From NCBI GenBank assembly GCA_005877205.1, contig VBPL01000010.1:1-34674 (forward strand): 34,674 nucleotides of DNA, written 5' to 3'. Made by a program: the position numbers and the translations under genes. This document shows, in pieces, positions 1 to 6,279 of the stretch. Source of the DNA: Nitrososphaerota archaeon (GTDB taxonomy: Archaea; Thermoproteota; Nitrososphaeria; Nitrososphaerales; Nitrosopumilaceae). Under the pieces are notes generated by a model that saw only the letters and a list, made by a program, of their open reading frames with translations, was not told where the DNA came from and did not search any database. How positions within the stretch are numbered: the first letter of the stretch is position 1; every line of letters starts with the position of its first letter.

Positions 1-1
1 A

Positions 2-442
2 TACCCTCAACCATTACTTAGAAAAGTGCAAAACATTACTGGACTAAAGCAGCCATCGTTTGAGCAAATTCATTATACGTTAAGTAAAGAAGGTGTTTTC
101 AATTATACAGGCAAAAAAATTGATTCATACGGTACAGTAAATATCATAGTTAGCAGCAATATCAAAAAGCCTGACGGTAGAATGCTAACAACTGATGACA
201 TAATGCCAAATGCTAGGTTCTATTATGCACCAATGACATCCGCTACTTTGGTTCTCAGCGAGACTGGAAAGTACTACGTTTTGAGTGAAGACGCAAACTC
301 TGCATATGGACTGGACAAAAGCAATCTCATAACTGTAATTATCTTGCCTGTTGATTCGTCGGATGCAATTAAGATTAATTCTCATTATGATCAAGTAAGG
401 GAAACAATAGAATCGTACAATCCATCTGTAAATCATAACTAA
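2..442 (+). CDS. Hypothetical protein, 5' end cut by window edge
   Basis: The reading frame is open from base 2 to the TAA at 440-442, so this is probably the last 146 codons of a longer gene. A GTG at 26 could start a 138-residue protein, but no TATA element or ribosome site can be seen because too little upstream DNA is present. The product looks like a mixed beta-strand domain, rich in Ser, Asn, Tyr and Ile/Val, with no membrane segment or cysteines in the visible part. I recognise no family. Its transcription probably ends at the weak stem-loop and T6 tract just downstream. Confidence 0.6.
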   Translation, partial: YPQPLLRKVQNITGLKQPSFEQIHYTLSKEGVFNYTGKKIDSYGTVNIIVSSNIKKPDGRMLTTDDIMPNARFYYAPMTSATLVLSETGKYYVLSEDANSAYGLDKSNLITVIILPVDSSDAIKINSHYDQVRETIESYNPSVNHN

Positions 443-466
443 TTACCAAAATAAAAAACTTGGAAA

Positions 467-508
467 GGAGTTTTGTAGCTACTCCAATGAGCTTACTGCG
501 CATTTTTT
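467..508 (+). terminator. Possible transcription terminator
   Basis: GGAGT (467-471) and ACTCC (481-485) can pair around a 9-nt loop, and a T6 tract follows at 503-508. Archaeal termination depends mainly on T-tracts, so the T run is the stronger part. It lies 25-66 bases after the stop of the upstream gene. Confidence 0.3.
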
Positions 509-876
509 GTCAAACCGTTTTCACAAATTTTCGAGTTCTCGTACCCACTGTCAGTTCAAAAACCATCGGGCCCGCCATATCTGTTCTTGTGCCTAATCCG
601 TTTGTCTCTCAATAATACATACCTGACCTATTGTTCAAGTATTTGCTAGGTAACTGATGAGCTGTTATCCACTAAGAATGAAGCTTCTTCTGACCGAAAA
701 AGAACAATCAAAACCAGATTCTGAAAATCTTTCGCAAGAATAATTCAAGTCATAACACTAGATATTATCTGGACTAAGGAGAGTCTGACGTTTTAGCTCC
801 TTCTTATCTTTGAGAATCATCCCACAGAGTTTAATCGCTACTACCTGATAGAAATTTGGCCCGTATCTTTATTGGT
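509..876. other. Intergenic stretch without a supported gene
   Basis: No convincing ORF is present. A short G+C-rich pocket around 561-600 gives short open frames on both strands (for example 556-627 on the minus strand), but neither has a promoter or a plausible product. The pocket contains a tRNA-3'-end-like string ending in GCCA without the rest of a tRNA. The remainder is A+T-rich and featureless. Confidence 0.5.
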
Positions 877-885
877 CTTAAAATA
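877..885 (+). promoter_or_regulatory. TATA element of the TPR gene
   Basis: CTTAAAATA is centred 28 bp before the ATG at 909, the spacing expected for a leaderless archaeal transcript. It favours the ATG at 909 over the in-frame TTG at 894. Confidence 0.5.
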
Positions 886-908
886 GACCAACTTTGTATA
901 CTGTCGAC

Positions 909-1304
909 ATGGAAATAGACGGTCCTGATAAATGGTATAAGGAAGGTAATGAACTGATTAGGAATGGTAAGAACGAAGATGCAATAGCTGCTTACGATAA
1001 GGCAACCCAAATAAATCCAGACCATGTCAGTGCTTGGAATAACAAAGGTATTGCAATGTTCAGATTGAAAAGGTTCGAAGATGCAATTAGTTGTTATGAC
1101 CAAGTCATTGGGAGAGATCCTAATTATGCTAATGCTTGGTACAATAAGGCAAAAGCAATCAGAGGTCTAGCTCAGTCGTACCTTGACAAAGCTAATAATG
1201 ATCGTACTAGTGCTGCAAAATTGATTAACAAGGCACTTGGCCTGTTTGATTCTGCAAATGAATGTTATAGCAAAGCAGAATCTCTTTCAGACCAAGGAGC
1301 ATAA
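909..1304 (+). CDS. Tetratricopeptide-repeat protein
   Basis: A 131-residue soluble protein. Two clear TPR units occupy about residues 7-75: helices of the W-x-x-x-G-N/K-x-x..A-I-x-x-Y/F type separated by N-P-D/N-x-x-x-A-W. A third, less regular helical pair (about 76-125) contains an insertion before a final A-N-E-C-Y-x-K-A helix. TPRs are protein-protein docking scaffolds; the partner cannot be told from the sequence. No signal peptide or membrane helix is present, so it should be cytosolic. The ATG at 909 is preferred because of the TATA element 28 bp upstream; TTG 894 would add five residues. It is a single-gene unit converging on the next gene with a 14-bp gap. Confidence 0.85.
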   Translation: MEIDGPDKWYKEGNELIRNGKNEDAIAAYDKATQINPDHVSAWNNKGIAMFRLKRFEDAISCYDQVIGRDPNYANAWYNKAKAIRGLAQSYLDKANNDRTSAAKLINKALGLFDSANECYSKAESLSDQGA

Positions 1305-1318
1305 TCATGTAATGTTGT

Positions 1319-1582
1319 TCAATCCAGTTCTTCTGTTTTCTCTAATTGTGAACACAATTTCTTGTAACCCTCAATCACTTCATTGAAAGCCGCAAATGTT
1401 GTAATAACTGTCTTCTGTGCTAGTTCGAATCGCATAGTCTTTTCTATAAGATAAGATGGATCGTTTGAATCCAAACCGGTGTCTTCCCAAATTCGATTAG
1501 TGTCATCGATCAATTTTTGAAGGCGAAGTCCATCTTGACTAATTTTTTCTCTAATCTTTTTGACTTGTAGCGGATCGGTCAT
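1319..1582 (-). CDS. Small helical hypothetical protein
   Basis: An 87-residue protein from the ATG at 1582; a TTG at 1606 would add eight residues. It is charged and almost entirely helical, with regularly spaced Leu/Ile/Val that suggest a short coiled-coil or helical bundle (about residues 5-30 and 50-82). It has no signal peptide, membrane segment or metal motif. I do not recognise a family. It converges on the TPR gene and appears monocistronic. Confidence 0.65.
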   Translation of the reverse strand: MTDPLQVKKIREKISQDGLRLQKLIDDTNRIWEDTGLDSNDPSYLIEKTMRFELAQKTVITTFAAFNEVIEGYKKLCSQLEKTEELD

Positions 1583-1667
1583 AACGCTTTTCAGTGAAAC
1601 TATCAAAAATACCCTTTGTTAATTATGAAATTTTTGACCCAAACTAGTAAGACTCGTGAATCTTCTG

Positions 1668-1675
1668 TTTAAATA
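1668..1675 (+). promoter_or_regulatory. TATA element before a 25-aa ORF
   Basis: TTTAAATA is centred 27 bp before the ATG at 1699. No other plus-strand gene follows nearby, so the element would serve only the mini-gene or an untranslated RNA. Confidence 0.45.
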
Positions 1676-1698
1676 GAAATTTTGAAACAGTTGCTGAA

Positions 1699-1776
1699 AT
1701 GCCATATGAAGAAATCTATTTTCAAAGATTAAAAGAGGAAGATCCCGAGGAATATGAGAAAATCTGTCTTGACTAG
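1699..1776 (+). CDS. Putative 25-residue acidic small protein
   Basis: An ATG-to-TAG frame encoding a 25-residue acidic, helical peptide (it starts MPYEEIYFQRLKEEDPEE) with one Cys near the end. A TATA element sits at leaderless spacing, and a T7 tract on the plus strand at 1811-1817 could end a short transcript. The composition looks protein-like rather than random, but so short a frame can arise by chance. It could instead mark the promoter of a small RNA. No function is assigned. Confidence 0.4.
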   Translation: MPYEEIYFQRLKEEDPEEYEKICLD

Positions 1777-1807
1777 ATCAATTCCTGATATCGAGTATAT
1801 GCCGTAT

Positions 1808-2731
1808 CTATTTTTTTGATTTTCTAGTTTTCCTTTTGTTTTTCAAATGCCAGACAAATATTAGAAAACCTATCACACTTGATACAATGGTACCGACTCC
1901 AACAACTGGTGCAATGAAAAAGTTGCCAAACCATATTCCATTTGCATCACCTATCTCGAGCATACCTCGTTGTCTTGCAAAGATACTAAGAGAATTGTCA
2001 ACATGATAGGTCTTTGCCTCGTCAGAGTACGTGCCATTGATGTGTATAGTTGCATGCGTTGGGGCTCCAAGCTCCTTTTGAGTTTGTACTATAAACTCAA
2101 AGTCAGACATTCTTCCTGAATCTAAATTAGTAAGTGAAAATGATTTCTTACCATCTAACTCGATTTCTGATGAGACAAGTGTGAGTTGTATGTTCTGAGC
2201 ATTGGCTCCCTGGTTTCTTACTGTGCCTTTGATAGAAAACAGTTCACCAGCAAAGACATCACCAGGTGCTTGGATATCAACTAGTAGAATCGGCTTTGAC
2301 TCAGCATTTAGCTGAATCGCTTTTGTAAGGCTATTTTTCACTGGCTGCGCGTCAAAATAACCCTTTACATAATAATTTACTTCTATATTAGCAAGAAAAG
2401 TTCCATCGGGAGTCTCTTGCTTTACTTTTGCATTAAAGTTGTTTCCAAGAGTAGAGTCCTTTACTAGCTTCTCTACATGAAAGCTGTTCTGAGAAAATTC
2501 TATTTCTGGAGATGATATCGTAAGGGTAATATTTGATACTTGGTCTGCCGTAGCTTTTACTATCGATGATAAAACAAACTCCTTTCCTTGTTTTACTATA
2601 TCTGGATAGTCTAGAGTTATCTGTACGTTAGAATCTGATATGACATTTTGGGCTGCAAAAGCAGGAACAAAAGAAAATATCGTAATAATCATCAGAAAAT
2701 AAGATTTTGCCAATTTGTACCAGACTTTCAA
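1808..2731 (-). CDS. Exported, C-terminally membrane-anchored beta-sandwich protein
   Basis: A 307-residue protein. Residues 1-27 form a signal peptide (basic start, hydrophobic core, A-F-A-A cleavage-like site). Two beta-sandwich domains follow (about 30-145 and 148-250), the second resembling CARDB/NEW3-type domains with the pattern 'G..F.I.GTVRNQGANAQNI'. A transmembrane helix (about 272-293) and a strongly basic tail of Lys/Arg end the protein, so the bulk should lie outside the cell membrane. The start is TTG, supported by a TATA element about 25 bp upstream. There is no PEFG motif, so the helix rather than sortase-like processing should anchor it. Substrate and partners are unknown. Confidence 0.75.
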   Translation of the reverse strand: MKVWYKLAKSYFLMIITIFSFVPAFAAQNVISDSNVQITLDYPDIVKQGKEFVLSSIVKATADQVSNITLTISSPEIEFSQNSFHVEKLVKDSTLGNNFNAKVKQETPDGTFLANIEVNYYVKGYFDAQPVKNSLTKAIQLNAESKPILLVDIQAPGDVFAGELFSIKGTVRNQGANAQNIQLTLVSSEIELDGKKSFSLTNLDSGRMSDFEFIVQTQKELGAPTHATIHINGTYSDEAKTYHVDNSLSIFARQRGMLEIGDANGIWFGNFFIAPVVGVGTIVSSVIGFLIFVWHLKNKRKTRKSKK

Positions 2732-2747
2732 TTATACTGGAAATATC

Positions 2748-2760
2748 CCTTTATTATTTT
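2748..2760 (-). promoter_or_regulatory. TATA element of the exported-protein gene
   Basis: An A+T block reading AAAATAATAAAGG on the minus strand is centred about 25 bp before the TTG at 2731. It supports that start and a leaderless transcript. Confidence 0.4.
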
Positions 2761-2813
2761 GGTAAGCTCGTCTATGAAAATGTAGTAGTTTGGTAGAATT
2801 TTGTGGTCTAAAA

Positions 2814-3251
2814 TCAGGCGTTATTCTCTTCCACACTTATTTTCATATACTTACCAGAACCGGAAGGCGCCTTCTCATTCTCTATGAAGCTATGTCTGTA
2901 TTTGGAATACAAACCCCTCTCCAAATCCTTTCTTACTTGATCGCTACTGCTCTTTACATATCTAAAAAATGATTTTTTTTCCTTTAAAAACTGTCTGAGT
3001 TTCTCGTTTGATTCTCCAGTTGAAAGATGTTTAGCATATGCCTGTCTTAAATTATCGCTTGTACCAACATATCTTCTGGTATATCCGCCATCTGTTTTTT
3101 TTCGTCCTTGAATTTCGTACACTCCGCCACTAGCCGGGACAACATCAGCATTTTTGGTCACATATTCGACCTTTTCCGACCAAGTTATTTTTAGTGTAGC
3201 GTTTACCACGCTTGATTGGGCTGCCCATATAATAAAAGGGCTTGCATTCAA
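2814..3251 (-). CDS. GIY-YIG-like nuclease-fold protein
   Basis: Up to 145 residues. The core looks like a GIY-YIG domain: G-V-Y-E-I (about 43-47) for GIY, R-Y-V-G-T (about 60-64) for YIG, then a helix with conserved-looking residues, E-R-G-L-Y (about 108-112) for the metal-binding Glu, and an Asn at about 121. Families with this fold cut DNA in repair, restriction and homing; a free-standing one here cannot be assigned to any of them. The listed start is TTG at 3251. An A+T box at 3225-3237 could instead drive a leaderless GTG at 3209, removing 14 residues that carry no motif. It is a single gene on the minus strand, divergent from the zinc-finger gene. Confidence 0.6.
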   Translation of the reverse strand: MNASPFIIWAAQSSVVNATLKITWSEKVEYVTKNADVVPASGGVYEIQGRKKTDGGYTRRYVGTSDNLRQAYAKHLSTGESNEKLRQFLKEKKSFFRYVKSSSDQVRKDLERGLYSKYRHSFIENEKAPSGSGKYMKISVEENNA

Positions 3252-3283
3252 CTTGAAAAAATTATGATCTCCAAGATTTCATA

Positions 3284-3295
3284 GTTTATGTATAT
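3284..3295 (+). promoter_or_regulatory. TATA element of the 43-aa zinc-finger gene
   Basis: GTTTATGTATAT lies about 25 bp before the ATG at 3314, which fits a leaderless start. Confidence 0.4.
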
Positions 3296-3313
3296 GCAAC
3301 TACTTTGAAGATC

Positions 3314-3445
3314 ATGAGAGCAAAGTTCAAAACTACATGTTCTGAATGCAATGCGACAATCAATGTGGGTGCAGAAATAGCAAAAGCACCATCAGGAAAA
3401 TGGGTTCACAAACACTGTGCTCCTGATTCGAAAGAATTTCCGTGA
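3314..3445 (+). CDS. 43-residue zinc-finger protein
   Basis: ATG to TGA encodes 43 residues. Cys9-x2-Cys12 near the start and W-V-H-K-H-C (His32, His34, Cys35) near the end form a plausible C2HC zinc site around a small loop. The protein is basic at its start. Such single-knuckle proteins often bind nucleic acid or a partner protein; the target is unknown. A TATA element at leaderless spacing supports expression. It lies between two nuclease-like genes but on the opposite strand, so no operon is implied. Confidence 0.65.
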   Translation: MRAKFKTTCSECNATINVGAEIAKAPSGKWVHKHCAPDSKEFP

Positions 3446-3479
3446 TCTGTGATAACGTAGCAGTTTAGGGATTTAAAAT

Positions 3480-3486
3480 AAAAAAA
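3480..3486 (-). terminator. T7 terminator tract after the 49-aa membrane gene
   Basis: Seven As on the plus strand form a T7 run on the minus strand, starting 11 bases after the stop codon at 3497-3499. It supports real transcription of the small membrane gene. Confidence 0.4.
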
Positions 3487-3496
3487 TTCGGCAACC

Positions 3497-3646
3497 CTAG
3501 TGGACTAGGATTGCAGTTATAATGCCAGCGCCTATCACCATACCAAGACCCAAAAACAAAAGGTCAAAGCTGATGACTTTTTTAAATGAAGCACGAACTT
3601 CGCCTTTCCATACGCTTGGTTTTTTTATCTCTAGCGTTTTGCTCAT
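3497..3646 (-). CDS. 49-residue single-pass membrane protein
   Basis: ATG to TAG encodes 49 residues: a basic cytoplasmic part (about 1-26, several Lys/Arg and one Trp) followed by a glycine-rich transmembrane helix (about 27-48) ending in V-H. Topology should be N-in. A T7 tract follows the stop. No family is recognised, but archaeal genomes carry many such small membrane subunits. A plus-strand frame at 3522-3710 covers the same DNA and is its shadow. No clear TATA element stands at 27 bp; an A+T box about 55 bp upstream is a weaker candidate. Confidence 0.55.
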   Translation of the reverse strand: MSKTLEIKKPSVWKGEVRASFKKVISFDLLFLGLGMVIGAGIITAILVH

Positions 3647-3790
3647 GCATTACAATGTGCATATGATATTGATAGAGTCTCTTCAGCTAAGACCTTTAGT
3701 TATAAGCTAAGTTGTTGAATTGGTCTAGTATGGAATACACGTGATGAGAATCCTAGAGATTAATTCGTGAGTCCTACCTTGCCTTTAGAT

Positions 3791-4378
3791 TCAACTTCGC
3801 TCAAATTCATGCCATATGGAATCTATCTTATCCCTTAAGATCTTGACATCTATTTTTTCCATAAACTCCCTTTCTATACGGTACCCAGCTACGTTTTCGC
3901 TATATGCAGGGTCGGTAAGCGAACCTTCAACATGAGGTATGTTTCCTAATCTCCATTGATTCATTTCAAATAACCATACAGGGTCATCCAAATTAGTAAA
4001 ATCACTGTCGTCATGACCTATGAAAAGAATACGACATTTTGGCAGATTATCGTATAATCTCATATAAGCAGACATCTGGGCCTTTGAAATCACTATTCTA
4101 TCATCATAAAATGTCTTTAGCTCGAATATCATAAAACCGCCATTATGTTCAATTAACCAATCAACGTCAGTACCCCCTGAGGTCTTCATGCGTTTTGATA
4201 TTAGGTTTCCGAGGATCTCTCTGCCCTTGGCAAATAGTTCTGGATTTGCAATCTTGTGTTTTGGTTCATCTAATTCGTCTTTGGTATAGGAAGCTTTCTC
4301 TTTTGATTTTCTCACTAGTTTTTGATTATTGCGGTATACGATATCTGCCAAGCCACCAGGTTTGTCATTTTTTGTCAT
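3791..4378 (-). CDS. PD-(D/E)xK-type nuclease domain protein
   Basis: A 195-residue protein. The core holds the signature of the PD-(D/E)xK superfamily: G-T-D-V-D (Asp71, Asp73), a beta hairpin, then F-E-L-K (Glu87, Lys89) and a helix with Q-M-S-A-Y (Gln101, Tyr105). The last matches the QxxxY motif seen in RecB/Cas4-like nucleases. The N-terminal 45 residues are highly charged and may bind DNA; the C-terminal part (about 115-195) is unassigned. It should be a metal-dependent deoxyribonuclease in repair or defence. It is too short for RecB or a helicase fusion, has no Cys cluster (so it is not Cas4), and has no methylase neighbour. The start is ATG, with a TATA element 27 bp upstream. Confidence 0.65.
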   Translation of the reverse strand: MTKNDKPGGLADIVYRNNQKLVRKSKEKASYTKDELDEPKHKIANPELFAKGREILGNLISKRMKTSGGTDVDWLIEHNGGFMIFELKTFYDDRIVISKAQMSAYMRLYDNLPKCRILFIGHDDSDFTNLDDPVWLFEMNQWRLGNIPHVEGSLTDPAYSENVAGYRIEREFMEKIDVKILRDKIDSIWHEFERS

Positions 4379-4401
4379 AGTAACAGAAGAGTTTTGCGTA
4401 G

Positions 4402-4410
4402 CTTATAGAT
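4402..4410 (-). promoter_or_regulatory. TATA element of the PD-(D/E)xK gene
   Basis: ATCTATAAG on the minus strand is centred about 28 bp before the ATG at 4378. Confidence 0.4.
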
Positions 4411-4534
4411 CCATAAAATCAATTTTTAGGAACAAATCAGTCCAAAGTTCAACAAGATTCCAGAATTAAATTTGGATATGATTTGGATATTACTTGGAAA
4501 AATTGTTTTAATGTACAAAAACAAGCATGTTTCG

Positions 4535-5050
4535 ATGAACAAAAAGGCATTGATCGCTATTATCCTCGTAATTGTTCTTGTGCCAACTGGAGTGTATGCA
4601 CTTTCGCCGCTCTTTTTCAACACAATGATTGACGAACCAGCTCCAACCATGAAAGATTCCAAAATGCCGATACAAGAGAAGGAAGGTACTAGTAAACCTC
4701 TAGGCACGATGAACCAAGATTCTATAGGAAAAATGTTGTCATCTGGAGGCTTTGTTGGTAGAGGAGACCAGATACATGATGTTACAGGCGTTGCAAAAAT
4801 TCTCAAAGACGAATCTGGTTTAAAGTATCTAAGACTGGAGAATTTCAAGTCGACCAATGGCCCTGACCTGCACGTATATCTGGCAACAGATGAGAAGGCA
4901 TCTGACTATGTTATCTTGGGTAAACTCAAGGCCAACATAGGCAATCAGAACTATGAAATTCCTGATGGAGTGGATCTTGCCAAGTACCATGAGGTCTTAA
5001 TCTGGTGCAAACAATTCTCTGTTCTGTTTGGAAGCGCAGAACTAGCATAA
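4535..5050 (+). CDS. Exported DM13-domain protein
   Basis: A 171-residue protein from the ATG at 4535; in-frame ATGs at 4478 and 4511 would only lengthen the region before the hydrophobic core. Residues 1-23 are a signal peptide or anchor (M-N-K-K then a long Ile/Val/Leu core ending V-Y-A). A Pro/Lys-rich linker leads to a DM13 domain (about 78-171): G-D-x-x-H-D-V-T-G, L-R-L-E-N-F, G-P-D-L-H-V-Y-L, and the hallmark W-C-K-Q-F-S-V-L-F-G near the end. DM13 domains carry a conserved Cys and are thought to act in redox or electron transfer at the cell surface. A TTTTAATG box about 27 bp before 4535 supports that start. It is monocistronic. Confidence 0.8.
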   Translation: MNKKALIAIILVIVLVPTGVYALSPLFFNTMIDEPAPTMKDSKMPIQEKEGTSKPLGTMNQDSIGKMLSSGGFVGRGDQIHDVTGVAKILKDESGLKYLRLENFKSTNGPDLHVYLATDEKASDYVILGKLKANIGNQNYEIPDGVDLAKYHEVLIWCKQFSVLFGSAELA

Positions 5051-5065
5051 ACCTTCCATCTCATA

Positions 5066-5084
5066 TTTTTTCGAGACTATTTTT
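5066..5084 (+). terminator. T-tract terminator after the DM13 gene
   Basis: T6 (5066-5071) and T5 (5080-5084) follow the stop at 5050 by 16-34 bases, in the 58-bp gap between converging genes. Confidence 0.4.
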
Positions 5085-5108
5085 CACAGAAATAACAAAG
5101 TAAATATC

Positions 5109-5687
5109 TTAACCCAAAGCTCTTGAATGCTTGTGGGTGTGAGGTCTTTCTCCTGGGAATTTCCTTCTCATATGACCTGATGGTCTAGAGTACAATAGCT
5201 CTAAGAACCAAGCCTCATGTTCTATCTCTTCTCTTAGTATATCCTTTGCTACGTCATATGTAGCAGGGTCTTTACCATGTGTCATCTTACATACCCTGTT
5301 CCAGTTTACAATTGCACCCTGTTCTGCTTTTAGACACTTTTCTAAGATCGCCTTTGTATCAGTTAGTTTTGGTGGGAGCTGTAGAAATTCACAACCTGAC
5401 ATCTTGATAAAGTCAAGAGCATCTATTGGCAACTTTCCTCCTAACTCATAAATTCTTGAAAGCGAAGATTCAAAGTGACTAAGATCCTCAAGCCTTGCAT
5501 CTTCAATTACTCCCTTAAGTGCCTCGCCTTCCATTCCAGTACAGTGAGCTCTGAGGTTTGTAAAGTAGTAGTAGGCCGTAAATTCAACTGATGCGTTGTA
5601 AACAAGAGCCTTTACGAGCTCCTTGACATTGAGGCCATTTTGCTCAAGAACTTTGATGCCTATGACAGTGGGCTCTTTTTTTGTCAT
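5109..5687 (-). CDS. Dps-like (DPSL/thioferritin) iron-storage protein
   Basis: A 192-residue ferritin-like four-helix protein that matches the archaeal DPSL family: V-E-F-T-A-Y-Y (Glu35), E-D-A-R-L-E-D-L-S-H-F-E (about 62-73), K-A-E-Q (Glu122) and E-E-I-E-H-E-A-W-F-L-E-L-L (Glu154, His157). These residues form the di-iron ferroxidase site. Twelve DPSL subunits form a cage that stores iron and uses peroxide, protecting DNA. DPSL proteins usually carry a Cys pair next to the site; here Cys99 is kept, the second position reads Gly124, and another Cys sits at 118. The tail is His-rich (R-P-H-T-H-K-H). The start is ATG with a TATA element 29 bp upstream. It is divergent from the MarR-MFS operon. 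Confidence 0.88.
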   Translation of the reverse strand: MTKKEPTVIGIKVLEQNGLNVKELVKALVYNASVEFTAYYYFTNLRAHCTGMEGEALKGVIEDARLEDLSHFESSLSRIYELGGKLPIDALDFIKMSGCEFLQLPPKLTDTKAILEKCLKAEQGAIVNWNRVCKMTHGKDPATYDVAKDILREEIEHEAWFLELLYSRPSGHMRRKFPGERPHTHKHSRALG

Positions 5688-5710
5688 GAATACGAATCAC
5701 GTATTCTCAA

Positions 5711-5720
5711 TAATATAAAG
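5711..5720 (-). promoter_or_regulatory. TATA element of the DPSL gene
   Basis: CTTTATATTA on the minus strand is centred about 29 bp before the ATG at 5687, a leaderless arrangement. Confidence 0.5.
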
Positions 5721-5740
5721 AGATCGTCCGTGTAATACAA

Positions 5741-5783
5741 AACTTATAATAGTTAGGAACCTAATGATTAGTCATCTAACTAT
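5741..5783 (+). promoter_or_regulatory. Promoter and nested palindromic operator of the MarR-MFS operon
   Basis: A TATA-like AACTTATAAT (5741-5750) is followed by stacked dyads: ATAGTTAG (5749-5756) pairs with CTAACTAT (5776-5783); TTAGG-AA-CCTAA lies at 5753-5764; and CTAAT-G-ATTAG at 5761-5771. Repeated TTAG/CTAA half-sites covering the start region are typical of a MarR dimer repressing its own gene. The dyads also end about 30 bp from the DPSL TATA element, so shared control of both directions is possible. Confidence 0.6.
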
Positions 5784-6267
5784 GACAAAATATGATTTTG
5801 AAAATAGTGTCGGATTTGTAGTAAACGTCACTGCAAAAGCATTTCAAAAGGCTCTAGATGCTGAACTTAGAAAGAATTTCGGCGTTACATTATCCCAGTG
5901 GCGTGTCATTGGCATTCTTGTATTACAACCTGGTTTGACACAAAAAGAGATAGCAGATAAAGTTGGGATTGAAGGTGCCACACTGGTTCCAGTAATTGAC
6001 AAGATGGAAGGGGAAGGTTTTCTTAAAAGAAAACCAGATTCAAAGGACAGACGAGTAAACAGAATCTATCTCACGCCAAAAGCAGATTCACTGTGGAATT
6101 CTATGATTGAATCTGCTTTACGCATAAGAAAAATTTCTACCAAGGACATCCCAGAAGATCAGATCAAGAATACTTTGGACACTCTTCGCAAGATATCAAA
6201 AAATCTAGCAACACATTTTGAGCTGGATACAAGTTTATTGACAATTCAAAGGAAATCAAAAAACTGA
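5782..6267 (+). CDS. MarR-family transcriptional regulator
   Basis: A 161-residue winged-helix protein from the ATG at 5782; ATG 5764 would add six residues and place the dyads inside the gene. The MarR core is plain: L-S-Q-W-R-V-I-G-I-L, then Q-K-E-I-A-D-K-V-G-I-E (recognition helix region, about 58-85), and the wing K-R-K-P-D-S-K-D-R-R-V-N-R-I-Y-L-T (about 91-107) with the signature D-x-R. Flanking helices form the dimer interface and ligand pocket. It stands 12 bases ahead of an MFS exporter, the usual EmrR-EmrB layout, so it probably represses that pump until a toxic ligand binds. The palindromes at its start codon are the likely operator. Confidence 0.88.
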   Translation: MTKYDFENSVGFVVNVTAKAFQKALDAELRKNFGVTLSQWRVIGILVLQPGLTQKEIADKVGIEGATLVPVIDKMEGEGFLKRKPDSKDRRVNRIYLTPKADSLWNSMIESALRIRKISTKDIPEDQIKNTLDTLRKISKNLATHFELDTSLLTIQRKSKN

Positions 6268-6279
6268 GGTCGCAACGAA

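Noticed and set aside
185-436. Minus-strand ORF in the first gene
   Set aside because: Antisense shadow; the Cys/Trp-rich translation has no domain pattern.
551-575. String CGGGCCCGCCA resembling a tRNA 3' end with encoded CCA, possible att site
   Set aside because: The T-stem does not pair, no matching 5' acceptor strand lies upstream, and the real tRNA here does not encode CCA.
831-1103. Minus-strand ORF over the TPR start
   Set aside because: Antisense to a clear TPR gene and its promoter; composition is not protein-like.
3522-3710. Plus-strand 62-residue ORF
   Set aside because: Low-complexity shadow of the 49-residue membrane gene on the minus strand, which has a clean helix and a terminator.
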